64,000 nucleotides of DNA from Casp-actino8 sp044355095 (GCA_044355095.1 JBIKYT010000001.1:1-64000); one strand, 5' to 3'. Numbered from the stretch's first letter, positions 7,379-16,937 are shown. Translations and numbers: made by a program. The notes: generated by a model from the letters alone, not told the origin.

Positions 7379-9226
7379 TTGTCCACAACTGATATGTATA
7401 CACAACTACGTAATGTCGCGTTAGTCGCGCACGTTGACCATGGAAAAACAACTCTTGTGGACGCTCTTTTGCGTGCCACCGGAACGTTCGCGGCCCACCA
7501 AGCGGTGGTCGATCGTGTCATGGACTCAAATGACCAAGAACGTGAGCGAGGCATCACCATTTTGGCTAAAGCTGCCTCGGTGATCTACAAGGACACCAAG
7601 ATCAACTTGGTGGACACTCCTGGTCACGCCGACTTTGGTGGCGAAGTAGAGCGAGCCCTCACAATGGTTGACGGCATTTTGCTCCTGGTCGACGCCGCCG
7701 AAGGTCCGCTTCCACAGACGCGCTACGTGCTGCAGAAGGCTCTATCACTGAACCTGCCCGCAATCGTTGTCATCAACAAGGTTGACCGTGGTGACGCCCG
7801 CGCCGAAGAAGTGCTCGACGAGGTCTACCAATTGTTCATCGACCTCGAGGCCGACGATCACCACATTGACTTCTCAGTTATTTCGGCCGTTGCTCGCGAA
7901 GGCCGAACCATGGTTGGTCTCGGAATGCCTGGAGCTGACGCCGATCTTTCATCTTTGCTCGACACCATTCTTGAACGAATTCCCGCTCCAGGCGGAGACT
8001 CAAGTGCACCGCTTCAGGCACTTGTGACCAACCTTGACGCGTCTGAATATCTCGGACGTTTGGCAATCGGTCGCGTGTACCAAGGCGTCATGCGTAAAGG
8101 CGAGAACGTGGCGTTGCTCGAAGAAGAGTTCGCCGAAGGACAGCCGCCTTTGAAGCGTCGTTTATCGCAGTTAATGGCCTACATGGGCGTCAGCCGCGTT
8201 GAAGTCGATGAGTTACGTGCGGGCGACCTCTTTGTAGTTGCCGGTTTCCCCGAAGTTGAAATTGGCGACACGATTGCTTCTGCTGAAACTCCGGTAGCTC
8301 TTCCACGACTCACCGTTGACGAACCCGTGCTACGTATGACCTTCGGTGTCAACACTTCGCCATTTGCCGGACGTGACGGTAAATACCTCACGAGCCGCCA
8401 TTTGATTGATCGTTTGAAGAAAGAGATTCTCGGAAACGTTTCCATCAAGTTGCACGAGACTGAATCCGCCGACGTCATGGAAGTGGCCGGACGAGGCGAA
8501 TTGCAGTTGGCTGTTTTGATTGAAGGAATGCGACGTGAAGGTTTCGAACTTCAAGTCAGCCGACCCGAAGTTATTACCAAAGAAGTCAATGGCAAAAAGT
8601 TCGAACCTCTCGAACGAGGTGTTTGTGACGTTCCCGACGAATACGTGGGCGCGGTTACCCAAGCTTTGGCTCCCCGTAAAGGCCGAGTCACCGACCTCCG
8701 ATCAGGAGATCCGGGGCGTTCAGTCATCACCTTTGAGTGCCCAAGTCGCGGTCTCATTGGTTTCCGTTCACTCTTGATGACCACAACCCGCGGAACAGCG
8801 ATGTTGCACCAAAACCACGCTGGTTGGATGCCTTGGTGCGGCGAACTTCCTCATCGCCTAGGCGGAGCAATGATCGCCGACCGCGAAGGCATGATCACTG
8901 CTTATGCGTTAGACAACCTTCAGCTTCGTGGTGAGCTCTTCGTTGAGCCTGGCGAAAAGACTTACGAAGGAATGGTTGTTGGTGAAAGCGCCCGTGGCGA
9001 CGAGATGGTCGTGAATGCAGTTCGTGCTAAAGAAAAGAACAACATTCGTACGCACAGTCACGATGACGGTGTGAAACTTGCAGCACCGCGTATTCACACT
9101 CTTGAAACAGCAATTGAATGGATCGCCGACGACGAACTTGTTGAAGTGACGCCAAAGGCCATTCGTGTTCGTAAGCGTTATTTGAACCCCGAAGACCGCA
9201 AAAAGGCCTTCAAGAAGAGCAACTAG
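7379..9226 (+). CDS. typA: Ribosome-associated GTPase TypA/BipA
   Basis: Translational GTPase of the EF-G superfamily acting on the ribosome in stress and 50S assembly. G-domain motifs: AHVDHGKTTL (G1), RGITI (G2), DTPGHADFGGEVERAL (G3), NKVDRGDAR (G4). Domain II and the EF-G-like C-terminal domains continue to the TypA-specific C-terminus (KNNIRTHSHDDGVKL). 615 aa matches TypA. Start is TTG 7379 or ATG 7394 (MYTQLRNVALV); the ATG gives a more usual N-terminus. The stop lies inside a hairpin shared with the convergent gene. Confidence 0.96.
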   Translation: MSTTDMYTQLRNVALVAHVDHGKTTLVDALLRATGTFAAHQAVVDRVMDSNDQERERGITILAKAASVIYKDTKINLVDTPGHADFGGEVERALTMVDGILLLVDAAEGPLPQTRYVLQKALSLNLPAIVVINKVDRGDARAEEVLDEVYQLFIDLEADDHHIDFSVISAVAREGRTMVGLGMPGADADLSSLLDTILERIPAPGGDSSAPLQALVTNLDASEYLGRLAIGRVYQGVMRKGENVALLEEEFAEGQPPLKRRLSQLMAYMGVSRVEVDELRAGDLFVVAGFPEVEIGDTIASAETPVALPRLTVDEPVLRMTFGVNTSPFAGRDGKYLTSRHLIDRLKKEILGNVSIKLHETESADVMEVAGRGELQLAVLIEGMRREGFELQVSRPEVITKEVNGKKFEPLERGVCDVPDEYVGAVTQALAPRKGRVTDLRSGDPGRSVITFECPSRGLIGFRSLLMTTTRGTAMLHQNHAGWMPWCGELPHRLGGAMIADREGMITAYALDNLQLRGELFVEPGEKTYEGMVVGESARGDEMVVNAVRAKEKNNIRTHSHDDGVKLAAPRIHTLETAIEWIADDELVEVTPKAIRVRKRYLNPEDRKKAFKKSN

Positions 9227-9241
9227 TTATTTGCTCTTCTT
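9212..9241. terminator. Shared bidirectional hairpin at convergent 3' ends
   Basis: Perfect 11-bp inverted repeat AAGAAGAGCAA / TTGCTCTTCTT with an 8-base loop (CTAGTTAT) covering both stop codons. An A-run on one side and a T-run on the other make it plausible as a terminator for both genes. The same hairpin encodes the C-termini KKSN (TypA) and KKSK (convergent gene). Confidence 0.65.
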
Positions 9242-10039
9242 CACCGTCAACACGGGGTGGGGAAGAGCAACTGCAGTTGGGCGCTCAAGAGCTTCAACCA
9301 AAAGTTCGTATACCTTTGTGCCAACCGACTCGATGATTTCTTCTTTGAGGTACTTGTAGACGGGTTCTTTACCAACGAACGCATCAGAGTTATCGGTGCA
9401 CCACCAATGCAAGTCGGTGCCGCCGTCGCCCCAGTCGCGTCGCTTCCATTCACGTACAACTGTGTTCACCCAACCGTTGGTGTCGGTGTGATACTCGAGA
9501 CGTAGTGGAAGCTGCCAACACACGTTGGGCTTCCAATCGAGTGGGCGTTCGTTAGCTTCAGTGGCAGCGATGTGGAATGCACATCCGGCTCCACCTTCAA
9601 AGCCAGGACGATTTAAGAAGATGCAGGCTCCATCAACTCGTCGAGTCATGGTGTCGCCTTCTTTGTTCTTCTTCAAGAAACCCTTTTTCTTAGCCTTGTC
9701 CTTGAATTGCCAATTCTTTTCTGTCAGGCGAACAACGGCTTTGACCACATTTGACACATCATCTTCATCAACAAAGTGCGCGCCTTCTGAACAGCAACCC
9801 TGATTCAGTTCAGGAGTTGGCTTATCCAAGATGCCTTGGCAACCTTCACCGAAAATGCACTTCCACGATGAACGCATGAAAGTTGCATCAAAGATCCATG
9901 ATCGTTGTTCTTTCGGATCTTCGAACGACAGCATCTCATGCAAGTCCTCATGACGACCCGATAAGCCGGTTACTGGGATCGGCTTACGCTTGGTGGCGCC
10001 GCCGGATTTCGAGGACTTTGATGTAGATGAGTTGGTCAC
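9227..10039 (-). CDS. Cys-rich conserved protein (possible metal/Fe-S binding), unknown function
   Basis: A 270 aa soluble protein with eight cysteines at residues 61, 67, 82, 83, 139, 153, 174 and 214, in contexts such as KCIFGEGCQG, GCCSEGAHF, ACIFLNRPGF, GCAFH and WWCTD. The spacing resembles the YkgJ/DUF3109-type cysteine cluster proteins, so a bound metal or Fe-S centre is plausible but unproven. Residues 105-130 are Lys-rich, and the N-terminus is Ser/Lys-rich and probably disordered. GTG 10039 is preceded by TAACCT at exactly six bases. It converges on typA, with adjacent stops. Confidence 0.72.
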   Translation of the reverse strand: MTNSSTSKSSKSGGATKRKPIPVTGLSGRHEDLHEMLSFEDPKEQRSWIFDATFMRSSWKCIFGEGCQGILDKPTPELNQGCCSEGAHFVDEDDVSNVVKAVVRLTEKNWQFKDKAKKKGFLKKNKEGDTMTRRVDGACIFLNRPGFEGGAGCAFHIAATEANERPLDWKPNVCWQLPLRLEYHTDTNGWVNTVVREWKRRDWGDGGTDLHWWCTDNSDAFVGKEPVYKYLKEEIIESVGTKVYELLVEALERPTAVALPHPVLTVKKSK

Positions 10040-10045
10040 ACGAAT

Positions 10046-10051
10046 AGGTTA
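10046..10051 (-). promoter_or_regulatory. Putative leaderless -10 hexamer (Cys-rich protein)
   Basis: TAACCT on the minus strand, six bases before GTG 10039, no Shine-Dalgarno. Confidence 0.45.
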
Positions 10052-10101
10052 TGGCAATAACCCTTAATCCCACGATGAACGTTGGGTATCATTTCGGTGT
10101 C

Positions 10102-12714
10102 ATGTCTCCGCAAACACCACGCACCGCCAACGAACTGCGCACTGCCTTCACCCAGTTTTTCGCCGATCGTCAACACACTCCTGTCGCTTCAGCGAGCCTC
10201 ATCCCTCACGATCCCACCGTACTTTTCACGGTGGCTGGCATGGTGCCCTTTAAGCCCTACTTCGTTGGAGATGAAGTTCCCCCCTACAGCAGAGCAGCAA
10301 CGGTTCAGAAATGCGCGCGAGCTGGTGGCAAACACAACGACCTTGATGATGTCGGTCGCACCAAGAGGCACTTGGTGTTCTTCGAAATGTTGGGCAACTT
10401 CTCCTTCGGTGACTATTTCAAAGAATCAGCAATTCCCTGGAGTTGGGAATTCGTCACCGAGAATCTTGGGTTTGATGGCGATCGCATCTGGGTAACTGTT
10501 CACACCAGCGACGATGAAGCCGAAGCAATGTGGCATGAGCAAGTTGGCGTGCCCATGAATCGCATTCAACGCTTGGGCGATAAAGACAACTTCTGGCAAA
10601 TGGGCGACACTGGCCCATGCGGTCCATGTTCAGAATTGCACATCGATCGCGGTCCCGAATTCGGTCCCGACGGCGGACCGCTTAATGATCCACACGGCGA
10701 TCGCTTCATGGAGTTCTGGAACTTGGTTTTCATGCAATACAACCAGGCCCCTGATGGCTCACGGACACCTCTTCCGAAGCCCTCAATTGACACGGGTGCA
10801 GGGCTTGAGCGCATCTTGGCATTGGTTCAAGGGAAAGACAGCGTGTGGGAGACCGACGCGATTTTCCCCATTGTTGAAGCCGCGCAATCAGTGACTGGAG
10901 CAACGTACAAGGTGGGCGACTACGACGATCGCTCCAGTTTCTCGCTCAGAGTTCTGGCCGAGCATGCCCGTTCCAGCACGATGTTGGTAGGCGACGGAGT
11001 ATTTCCATCGAACGAGGGACGTGGCTACGTACTGCGACGGATTATTCGCCGAGCCGTTCGCCATGCTTATTTGCTAGGTACTGAAAAATTGGTGATGCCG
11101 TCTCTTGTTGAGACAGCGATTGCAACAATGGGCGAGGCATACCCCGATGTCATAGCGCAGAAGGATTTCATCCTTGGAGTGTTAACGAAAGAGGAAGAGC
11201 GATTCCGACAGACGCTCAAAACCGGACTCACAATTCTGGAAGACGAATTGCAATCAGCAGCCAAAACCAACAAGGTGTTATCTGGCTCAGCGGCTTTCCT
11301 TTTGCACGACACCTACGGTTTTCCTCTTGAGGTCACTGAAGAAATCGTGAGTGAACGCGACCTATCGGTCGATATTGACGGATTCAACACAGAGATGAAC
11401 CAGCAACGGCAGCGGGCCAAAGCGGCGCGTAAAGGTGGCGAAGTTGATTCACAGCGTCACGATTTGTACCGAGAAGTCATGGAAGAATTCGGCACAACCG
11501 AATTTGTTGGTTATGAGCTTGATTCATGCGAGTCCAAAGTTTTAGCGATTGTTCCCGATGACGATGGCACCTTTGACTTGTTCCTTGATCGCACGCCGTT
11601 TTATGCCGAAAGCGGCGGACAAGTTGGAGATACTGGATTCATATTCGCCGGAAATAATCGGTACGAGGTTCTCAACACGACTTTTGCTTTGCCCGGACTA
11701 CGCCGCCACCAGTGTCGCGTTGTCACTGGCAGTTTGATCGTTAATCAATCTGTGACCGCCGAAATTGATTCGCAGCGTCGACTTGCTATTCGTCGCCATC
11801 ACACTGCCACTCATATTCTGCATTGGGCATTGCGACAAGTTCTCGGTGAGCATGTCAAACAAGCCGGTTCACTCGTTGATGACGAGCGCCTGCGATTCGA
11901 CTTCAGTCACTATGACGCAGTTTCAGAAGAAGAGCTTTTGCGCATTGAGGAGCTCGCCAACACTTTGACGCTGTCCAATGAAGCAGTTGACTCGTCTGAG
12001 TCCTCAAAAGATGAGGCTTTAGCAAAGGGTGCAATCGCTTTCTTTGGCGACAAATACGGTGATCGAGTTCGTGTTCTTTCGGCAGGGCCTTCGGTTGAAC
12101 TTTGCGGTGGCACCCATGTTTCAGCAACTGGCGATATCGGAATCATCAAAGTCATATCCGAAGGTTCGGTAGGTGCCAACCTTCGCCGTATTGAAGCCGT
12201 TGCCGGAACTCGAACTTTGAATTTGCTGCAGCAAGACCGTCGAGTCATTACTGATGTCGCTCGATTAGTTGGTGCTGGTCCTGATGACTTAATGATCGGC
12301 GTTCAGCGCAAGGTTGATGACATCAAGGGTCTCCAAGACGAGAACAAAACGTTACGCTCCCGTTTAGCCATCACTGCGGCTTCGGCTCTTGCTGCTGAAG
12401 CAATTGACGGAATAGTGGTTGCTCAAGTTGACGATCTGACTCCAGGAGATCTACGTGATTTAACGGTAGCGGTGCGTCAACAGTCTGGTATTCACACCGT
12501 CGTTCTCATCGGCGTGTCACCAGGCGGTGGAGTTTCACTAGTCGGAGCCGTTGATACTGCGAGTGGCAAGAATGCTGCTCAACTGATTACCGCAGCCGCC
12601 AAGGCGGTCGGTGGAGGCGGCGGCGGCAAAGGCGATATCGCAACTGCTGGAGGCAAGAACCCCGCCGGTATTCCTGAAGCACTTCGTTTAGCGCAGGAGG
12701 CGGCTCGCAGCTAA
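10102..12714 (+). CDS. alaS: Alanyl-tRNA synthetase
   Basis: Class II synthetase charging tRNA-Ala in the cytoplasm. The N-terminal catalytic core (TVAGMVPFKPYF, GRTKRHLVFFEMLGNFSFGDYFK) is followed by the editing domain with HTATHILHWALR and CGGTHVSATGDIG zinc-ligand motifs, then a coiled coil and the Gly-rich DHHA1 domain (GGGGGGKGDIATAGG). From ATG 10102 the product is 870 aa, the usual size; in-frame starts at 10051 and 10075 add a non-conserved extension. It heads a run continuing into ruvX (one-base overlap), mltG and aroE. Confidence 0.97.
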   Translation: MSPQTPRTANELRTAFTQFFADRQHTPVASASLIPHDPTVLFTVAGMVPFKPYFVGDEVPPYSRAATVQKCARAGGKHNDLDDVGRTKRHLVFFEMLGNFSFGDYFKESAIPWSWEFVTENLGFDGDRIWVTVHTSDDEAEAMWHEQVGVPMNRIQRLGDKDNFWQMGDTGPCGPCSELHIDRGPEFGPDGGPLNDPHGDRFMEFWNLVFMQYNQAPDGSRTPLPKPSIDTGAGLERILALVQGKDSVWETDAIFPIVEAAQSVTGATYKVGDYDDRSSFSLRVLAEHARSSTMLVGDGVFPSNEGRGYVLRRIIRRAVRHAYLLGTEKLVMPSLVETAIATMGEAYPDVIAQKDFILGVLTKEEERFRQTLKTGLTILEDELQSAAKTNKVLSGSAAFLLHDTYGFPLEVTEEIVSERDLSVDIDGFNTEMNQQRQRAKAARKGGEVDSQRHDLYREVMEEFGTTEFVGYELDSCESKVLAIVPDDDGTFDLFLDRTPFYAESGGQVGDTGFIFAGNNRYEVLNTTFALPGLRRHQCRVVTGSLIVNQSVTAEIDSQRRLAIRRHHTATHILHWALRQVLGEHVKQAGSLVDDERLRFDFSHYDAVSEEELLRIEELANTLTLSNEAVDSSESSKDEALAKGAIAFFGDKYGDRVRVLSAGPSVELCGGTHVSATGDIGIIKVISEGSVGANLRRIEAVAGTRTLNLLQQDRRVITDVARLVGAGPDDLMIGVQRKVDDIKGLQDENKTLRSRLAITAASALAAEAIDGIVVAQVDDLTPGDLRDLTVAVRQQSGIHTVVLIGVSPGGGVSLVGAVDTASGKNAAQLITAAAKAVGGGGGGKGDIATAGGKNPAGIPEALRLAQEAARS

Positions 12715-13133
12715 TGCGTGCAATCGGACTCGACCTTGGTTCAAAGCGCATTGGCGTTGCAGTGAGCGATTTCTCAGGGACGATTGCTAGTCCACATTCA
12801 GTCATTCATCGCAGCAAATCAGTACGACTAGATCACCAGAATATTCTTGATCTTGTTATTGAAGAAGAGGCCGAAATTGTTGTCGTTGGTCTTCCGCTTT
12901 TGATGTCTGGTGGTCACGGTCCTGCAGCCAAGGCCGCCACCACTGAGGCGCGGCGACTCAGTACGGTTCTTTCTGTGCCAGTTGAAATGTTTGATGAACG
13001 AATGACCACAGTTGCCGCCGATCGTGCTCTAAAAGAAGCCGATCTCAGCGCGACTGCTCGTCGGCAGTTTGTAGACAAGGTGGCAGCAGCCATCATGTTG
13101 CAAGCGTGGCTTGAAAGACGTCGTTCGTCATGA
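12714..13133 (+). CDS. ruvX: YqgF/RuvX family putative Holliday junction resolvase
   Basis: RNase H-fold nuclease of the YqgF family, implicated in Holliday junction resolution and in 16S rRNA 5' processing. The Walker-like acidic strand is IGLDLGSKRIGVAVSD at residue 4; VVGLPLLMSGGHGP and the DERMTTVAAD segment supply further conserved residues. 139 aa is normal. Its ATG overlaps the alaS stop by one base (TAATG), and its stop overlaps the mltG start by four. Confidence 0.93.
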   Translation: MRAIGLDLGSKRIGVAVSDFSGTIASPHSVIHRSKSVRLDHQNILDLVIEEEAEIVVVGLPLLMSGGHGPAAKAATTEARRLSTVLSVPVEMFDERMTTVAADRALKEADLSATARRQFVDKVAAAIMLQAWLERRRSS

Positions 13134-14305
13134 ACAACAAAGTCAATAACGAAGACGATCTTGAGATTGATCCGTATCAAGTACTTCCAGTTGTTCGCAT
13201 TCAAAAAATGGTGAGTCGCAAGCTTGTTAATCGAGCCGCACTCACTGTTGTTGCAGTTCTCGCGATCGTGTCAGTTATCTATGGCGGTTATCAATTTTGG
13301 TATTTACGCCAAGTGAACCCACCCGGCGATCCTGGAGCAGCCGAAATTTTTACAGTGACCGAATCTGATGATTTGTTTGCGATCAGTAAACGACTTGAAC
13401 AAGAGGGTTTCATCGTCAACGATTCGGTTTTTCGTTCTTATGTCTCGTCGAAAGGCGGCCTCGACATTTCGGCTGGCTTCTTTACCATGAAACCACGTGA
13501 TCACGTTGGCAATATCTTGCGAGTTTTACGCACGCCACCGAACGAAACGTTAACCAAAGTTACTTTTCCCGAAGGCTTCACTTTGGAGCAAATGGCGGAG
13601 CGACTCGGTGAGGAAATTAAAACCGTCACCGAAATAGATTTTCTAACCAAGACCGGAGACACTGCCGCTGAGATTTCGGCCGTCCGTTCGATTTACCAAC
13701 CAGAATCGGTGACGACGCTTGAAGGATTGCTCTTCCCAGATACATACCTCGTGAGTGGCGACGAAACTGCGACCCAAGTTGCTCAGCAAATGCTCAAGTT
13801 GATGGAGCGGGTAGGGCGTCAAGAAGGACTTGATGATTCGTTGAATACAGTCGGATTAACTCCGTATCAGGTTCTGACGATTGCTTCAATCATTGAACGC
13901 GAAGCAAAGGTTCCCGAGGATCGGGCAAAGATATCGCGGGTCATTTACAACCGACTCACAATCGGTATGCCGCTTGAAATAGATGCCACGTTGTTCTACA
14001 AACAAAATCTTGACTTGCCGTTCCTTGAACTCAAGGCCATTGACAGTCCGTACAACTCGTACCTGTATACCGGGCTACCCCCGACTCCTATCTCTAATCC
14101 AGGAAGGGCAGCAATTAACGCGGCATTAAATCCAGCACCCAATCCTTCGGCAGGAGATCCGATCTGCCGCGAATTCACCGATGGCTCACCATGTTTGTAT
14201 CTCTACTATGTGTTGTACGACAAAGATGGTCATCACAAATTCGCTTCAACTTTGGCGCAACATCAAGCCAACGTGCAAGCGGCGATCATCGCAGGAGTGC
14301 TCTGA
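13130..14305 (+). CDS. mltG: Endolytic murein transglycosylase MltG
   Basis: Membrane-anchored lytic transglycosylase that cleaves nascent glycan strands. A short cytoplasmic N-terminus precedes one membrane helix (about residues 36-55, ALTVVAVLAIVSVIYGGY), then a LysM-like part and the YceG domain. The catalytic Glu lies in IASIIEREAKVPEDRAKI, followed by VIYNRL and PLEIDATLFY as in E. coli MltG. 391 aa is typical. Position between ruvX and aroE is conserved in actinobacteria. Confidence 0.94.
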   Translation: MNNKVNNEDDLEIDPYQVLPVVRIQKMVSRKLVNRAALTVVAVLAIVSVIYGGYQFWYLRQVNPPGDPGAAEIFTVTESDDLFAISKRLEQEGFIVNDSVFRSYVSSKGGLDISAGFFTMKPRDHVGNILRVLRTPPNETLTKVTFPEGFTLEQMAERLGEEIKTVTEIDFLTKTGDTAAEISAVRSIYQPESVTTLEGLLFPDTYLVSGDETATQVAQQMLKLMERVGRQEGLDDSLNTVGLTPYQVLTIASIIEREAKVPEDRAKISRVIYNRLTIGMPLEIDATLFYKQNLDLPFLELKAIDSPYNSYLYTGLPPTPISNPGRAAINAALNPAPNPSAGDPICREFTDGSPCLYLYYVLYDKDGHHKFASTLAQHQANVQAAIIAGVL

Positions 14306-14306
14306 T

Positions 14307-15203
14307 ATGACCCACGATTTACAAGCGGCGATAGCAAATACTCCATATCGCATCACGGCAAGTACCTCAGTTGCAGCAGTCATCGGCGACCCGGTGAAAC
14401 ATAGTTTGTCTCCCGTTATCCATAATGTCGGTTTTCAATCACTAGGAATTGATTGGGTCTATGTGGCCTATGAAGTGAAGGCCGGACAAGCGCGAGGTGC
14501 TCTTGATGCAATGCGCACTTTCGGCTTACGTGGCCTTTCAGTGACGATGCCGCATAAGTCAGATGTCGCTGATTTGGTTGACACGGTGAGTACAGCGGCG
14601 CAAGCGCTCAAGAGTGTCAACACCGTAGAAGTCGCCTTAAACGGTCTCTTAGTAGGGCACAGCACCGATGGCGACGGCCTCGTGGCCAGCCTGTCGGCCC
14701 AAGGTGTGGAAGTCACTGGCAAAAGTATTTTGATTCTTGGAGCGGGGGGAGCAGCGCGCTCGGTCATCGACGCTCTGAAGCGCCATCGCTGTCACAACAT
14801 CGTCATTGCTAATCGCTCACTAGCGAGTGCCCAATCGGCACAAACACTTGCCGCCGAGATCAGTCAATCGATTGGCCTGGAAGACCTAGCGTCTCTCAGT
14901 ACCGTTATTTCCGCGGTTGACATCGTGATTAATGCCACCAGCATCGGTATGAGCAAGGATTCGGTCCATTCATCAGAAAGTCCTCTTTTGGCTGACCTGA
15001 TCACGCCACAGCACACCGTGGTTGATTTGGTGTATCACCCCATTCAGACCGAACTTCTGCGGAACGCCCAACAACGAGGTGCCCAAACGGTCGATGGTCT
15101 CGGCATGCTCGTGCACCAGGCGGCCCTACAGCAACAGATCTGGACGGGATTGATGCCCGATGTGTCCGATATGTACCGAGCTGCATTACAGGCTCTTTCT
15201 TAA
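14307..15203 (+). CDS. aroE: Shikimate dehydrogenase
   Basis: NADPH-dependent reduction of 3-dehydroshikimate to shikimate in the aromatic pathway. Substrate site KHSLSPVIHNVGF, catalytic Lys/Asp region TMPHKSDVADLVD, the STDGDGLVASL segment, the dinucleotide-binding loop ILGAGGAARSVIDAL and NRS in the following strand are all present. The open frame extends upstream into mltG, but ATG 14307, one base after the mltG stop, gives the family's usual 298 aa. First of five aromatic-pathway genes here. Confidence 0.95.
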   Translation: MTHDLQAAIANTPYRITASTSVAAVIGDPVKHSLSPVIHNVGFQSLGIDWVYVAYEVKAGQARGALDAMRTFGLRGLSVTMPHKSDVADLVDTVSTAAQALKSVNTVEVALNGLLVGHSTDGDGLVASLSAQGVEVTGKSILILGAGGAARSVIDALKRHRCHNIVIANRSLASAQSAQTLAAEISQSIGLEDLASLSTVISAVDIVINATSIGMSKDSVHSSESPLLADLITPQHTVVDLVYHPIQTELLRNAQQRGAQTVDGLGMLVHQAALQQQIWTGLMPDVSDMYRAALQALS

Positions 15204-15211
15204 GTCAGCGG

Positions 15212-15217
15212 TAACCT
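15212..15217 (+). promoter_or_regulatory. Putative -10 hexamer upstream of aroC
   Basis: TAACCT eight bases before ATG 15226, in the 22-base aroE-aroC gap, with no Shine-Dalgarno. It could give aroC its own near-leaderless transcript. No clear -35. Confidence 0.35.
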
Positions 15218-15225
15218 GACTCCCA

Positions 15226-16386
15226 ATGTTGCGCTACCTCACCGCCGGAGAATCCCATGGTCAAGCCTTGGTCGTTATTGTCGAAGGACTCCCTGCAGGA
15301 TTGCCCATCACCGTTGAAGATATTCAGATCGAGCTCTCCCGTCGCCGTCTCGGATATGGACGAGGACCGCGCCAACGATTTGAACAAGATGAGGTAACCC
15401 TTGTCGGTGGTGTTCGTCACGGCCGCACCCTCGGTTCGCCAGTTGCCATCGAGATTAAAAACAGTGAGTGGTTTCGCTCTGACAAGTGGCACAAAGAAAT
15501 GGATCCCGCCCCAGGAGCAACTGCTGATCCATTAACCAAAGTGCGTCCTGGCCATGCGGATCTAGCAGGAATGCAAAAGTACGGCTTCACTGACGCTCGC
15601 GATGTTCTTGAACGCGCGAGCGCCCGCGAAACTGCTGCTCGAGTTGCCGCTGGCGCATTAGCGAAAGCCCTACTTCGAACGATTGGTATTGAGGTCATCT
15701 CCCATGTCATCGCGATGGGGTCGGCCAAATCTGATGGTACTGCGCGACCGATGCCATCTGATCTTGCGCAAGTCGACGAATCGCCCGTTCGTAGTTTTGA
15801 TGGTGAAGCCGGCGCACGTATGGTCACCGAGATTGAACAAGCTGCCAAAGAAGGAGATTCTCTCGGCGGAATTGTTGAAGTGCTCGCTTACGGCGTTCCC
15901 GTCGGACTTGGTTCACACGTTCACTGGGACCGTAAAATTGATGCGTTGCTCGCCCAAGCAGTCATGAGTATTCAAGCCGTCAAGGGCGTCGAAATCGGTG
16001 ATGGTTTTGAAGTCGCCTCGCGGCGGGGCAGTGCTGGCCATGATCCCATTCATTGGGATGCCGACAATGAGCGTTTTGCTCGCACCGGAACTCTGGCTGG
16101 AGGCACCGAGGGTGGCATTACGACCGGTGAACTCTTGGTCGTACGTGCTGCGATGAAGCCGCTCGCGACTCTCAATAGGCCCACCTTGCCGACTGTTGAC
16201 GTCATCACTAAAGAATCCGGTGTTTCATTTAAAGAGCGCACCGATGTCACTGCAGTGCCGGCGATGGGTGTTGTCGCTGAAACAATGGTGGCTCTTGTAT
16301 TAGCAGCCGAAGCACAACGTAAGTTCGGCGGAGATTCGGTCACTGAGTTTGTCCGTAACGCGTCGACGGCAACCCAGCCTTTATGA
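15226..16386 (+). CDS. aroC: Chorismate synthase
   Basis: FMN-dependent conversion of EPSP to chorismate, the last shikimate step. The N-terminal signature LTAGESHGQALVVIVEGLPAG, Arg-rich GRGPRQRFEQDEV, GHADLAGMQKYG, the ASARETAARVAAGA helix and the C-terminal RPTLPTVDVIT region are all present. 386 aa is normal. It overlaps aroK by four bases, starting a coupled aroC-aroK-aroB unit. No gene for EPSP synthase (aroA) is in the window. Confidence 0.97.
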   Translation: MLRYLTAGESHGQALVVIVEGLPAGLPITVEDIQIELSRRRLGYGRGPRQRFEQDEVTLVGGVRHGRTLGSPVAIEIKNSEWFRSDKWHKEMDPAPGATADPLTKVRPGHADLAGMQKYGFTDARDVLERASARETAARVAAGALAKALLRTIGIEVISHVIAMGSAKSDGTARPMPSDLAQVDESPVRSFDGEAGARMVTEIEQAAKEGDSLGGIVEVLAYGVPVGLGSHVHWDRKIDALLAQAVMSIQAVKGVEIGDGFEVASRRGSAGHDPIHWDADNERFARTGTLAGGTEGGITTGELLVVRAAMKPLATLNRPTLPTVDVITKESGVSFKERTDVTAVPAMGVVAETMVALVLAAEAQRKFGGDSVTEFVRNASTATQPL

Positions 16387-16937
16387 ATCGACCCAGTTCA
16401 TCAACCCCTCACGTTGTGTTGGTGGGACTGATGGGCACGGGAAAAAGCACTGTTGGAAGACGTCTCGCTCACAAATTGGGTTGGGAGTTTCTCGATACCG
16501 ATGACGAAATCAACCGTGTCACTGGGAAGACGGTTCGCCAGATATTTGAATCTGTTGGTGAAGAGGCTTTCCGTCAACTTGAACACGATGCCCTTGTTGC
16601 AGCGTTACAGCATTCCAGTCCCCACATCATTGCTGGGGCTGGCGGCGTCATTTTGCGGGCCGACAACCGCGAACTATTGCGTACTGCAGAACATGTGGTG
16701 TGGCTCAATGCCCCACTTCATGTCCTCGTGGAAAGAATCGGACAGCGAGCGGTGAAGGGCGATGGTCATCGACCCCTCATCGATGGCGACCCCGCCGCAA
16801 GGTTGGAAAAGCTCTACTCCGAACGAGAAGCTTTGTATCGCGATGTGTCATCTGTTGAAATTGATGTTGAGGGATTACAGATTCCTGAAGTCATTGACCA
16901 GATTTTGGCCACGACGGGTTTGGAGGCGAAATTATGA
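16383..16937 (+). CDS. aroK: Shikimate kinase
   Basis: ATP-dependent phosphorylation of shikimate at O3. P-loop GLMGTGKSTVGRRLA (about residue 14), shikimate-binding FLDTDDEINRVTGKTVRQIF, GAGGVILRADNRELL, and the lid RPLIDGDP are all in order. 184 aa is close to the family length. Four-base overlaps with aroC upstream and aroB downstream. Confidence 0.96.
   Translation: MNRPSSSTPHVVLVGLMGTGKSTVGRRLAHKLGWEFLDTDDEINRVTGKTVRQIFESVGEEAFRQLEHDALVAALQHSSPHIIAGAGGVILRADNRELLRTAEHVVWLNAPLHVLVERIGQRAVKGDGHRPLIDGDPAARLEKLYSEREALYRDVSSVEIDVEGLQIPEVIDQILATTGLEAKL

Noticed and set aside
7063..7560. 165-codon minus-strand ORF across the rnd-typA gap
   Set aside because: It lies mostly antisense to the 68 aa gene and typA G domain, and the product is low-quality (Arg/Ser-rich) without a recognisable start or motif.
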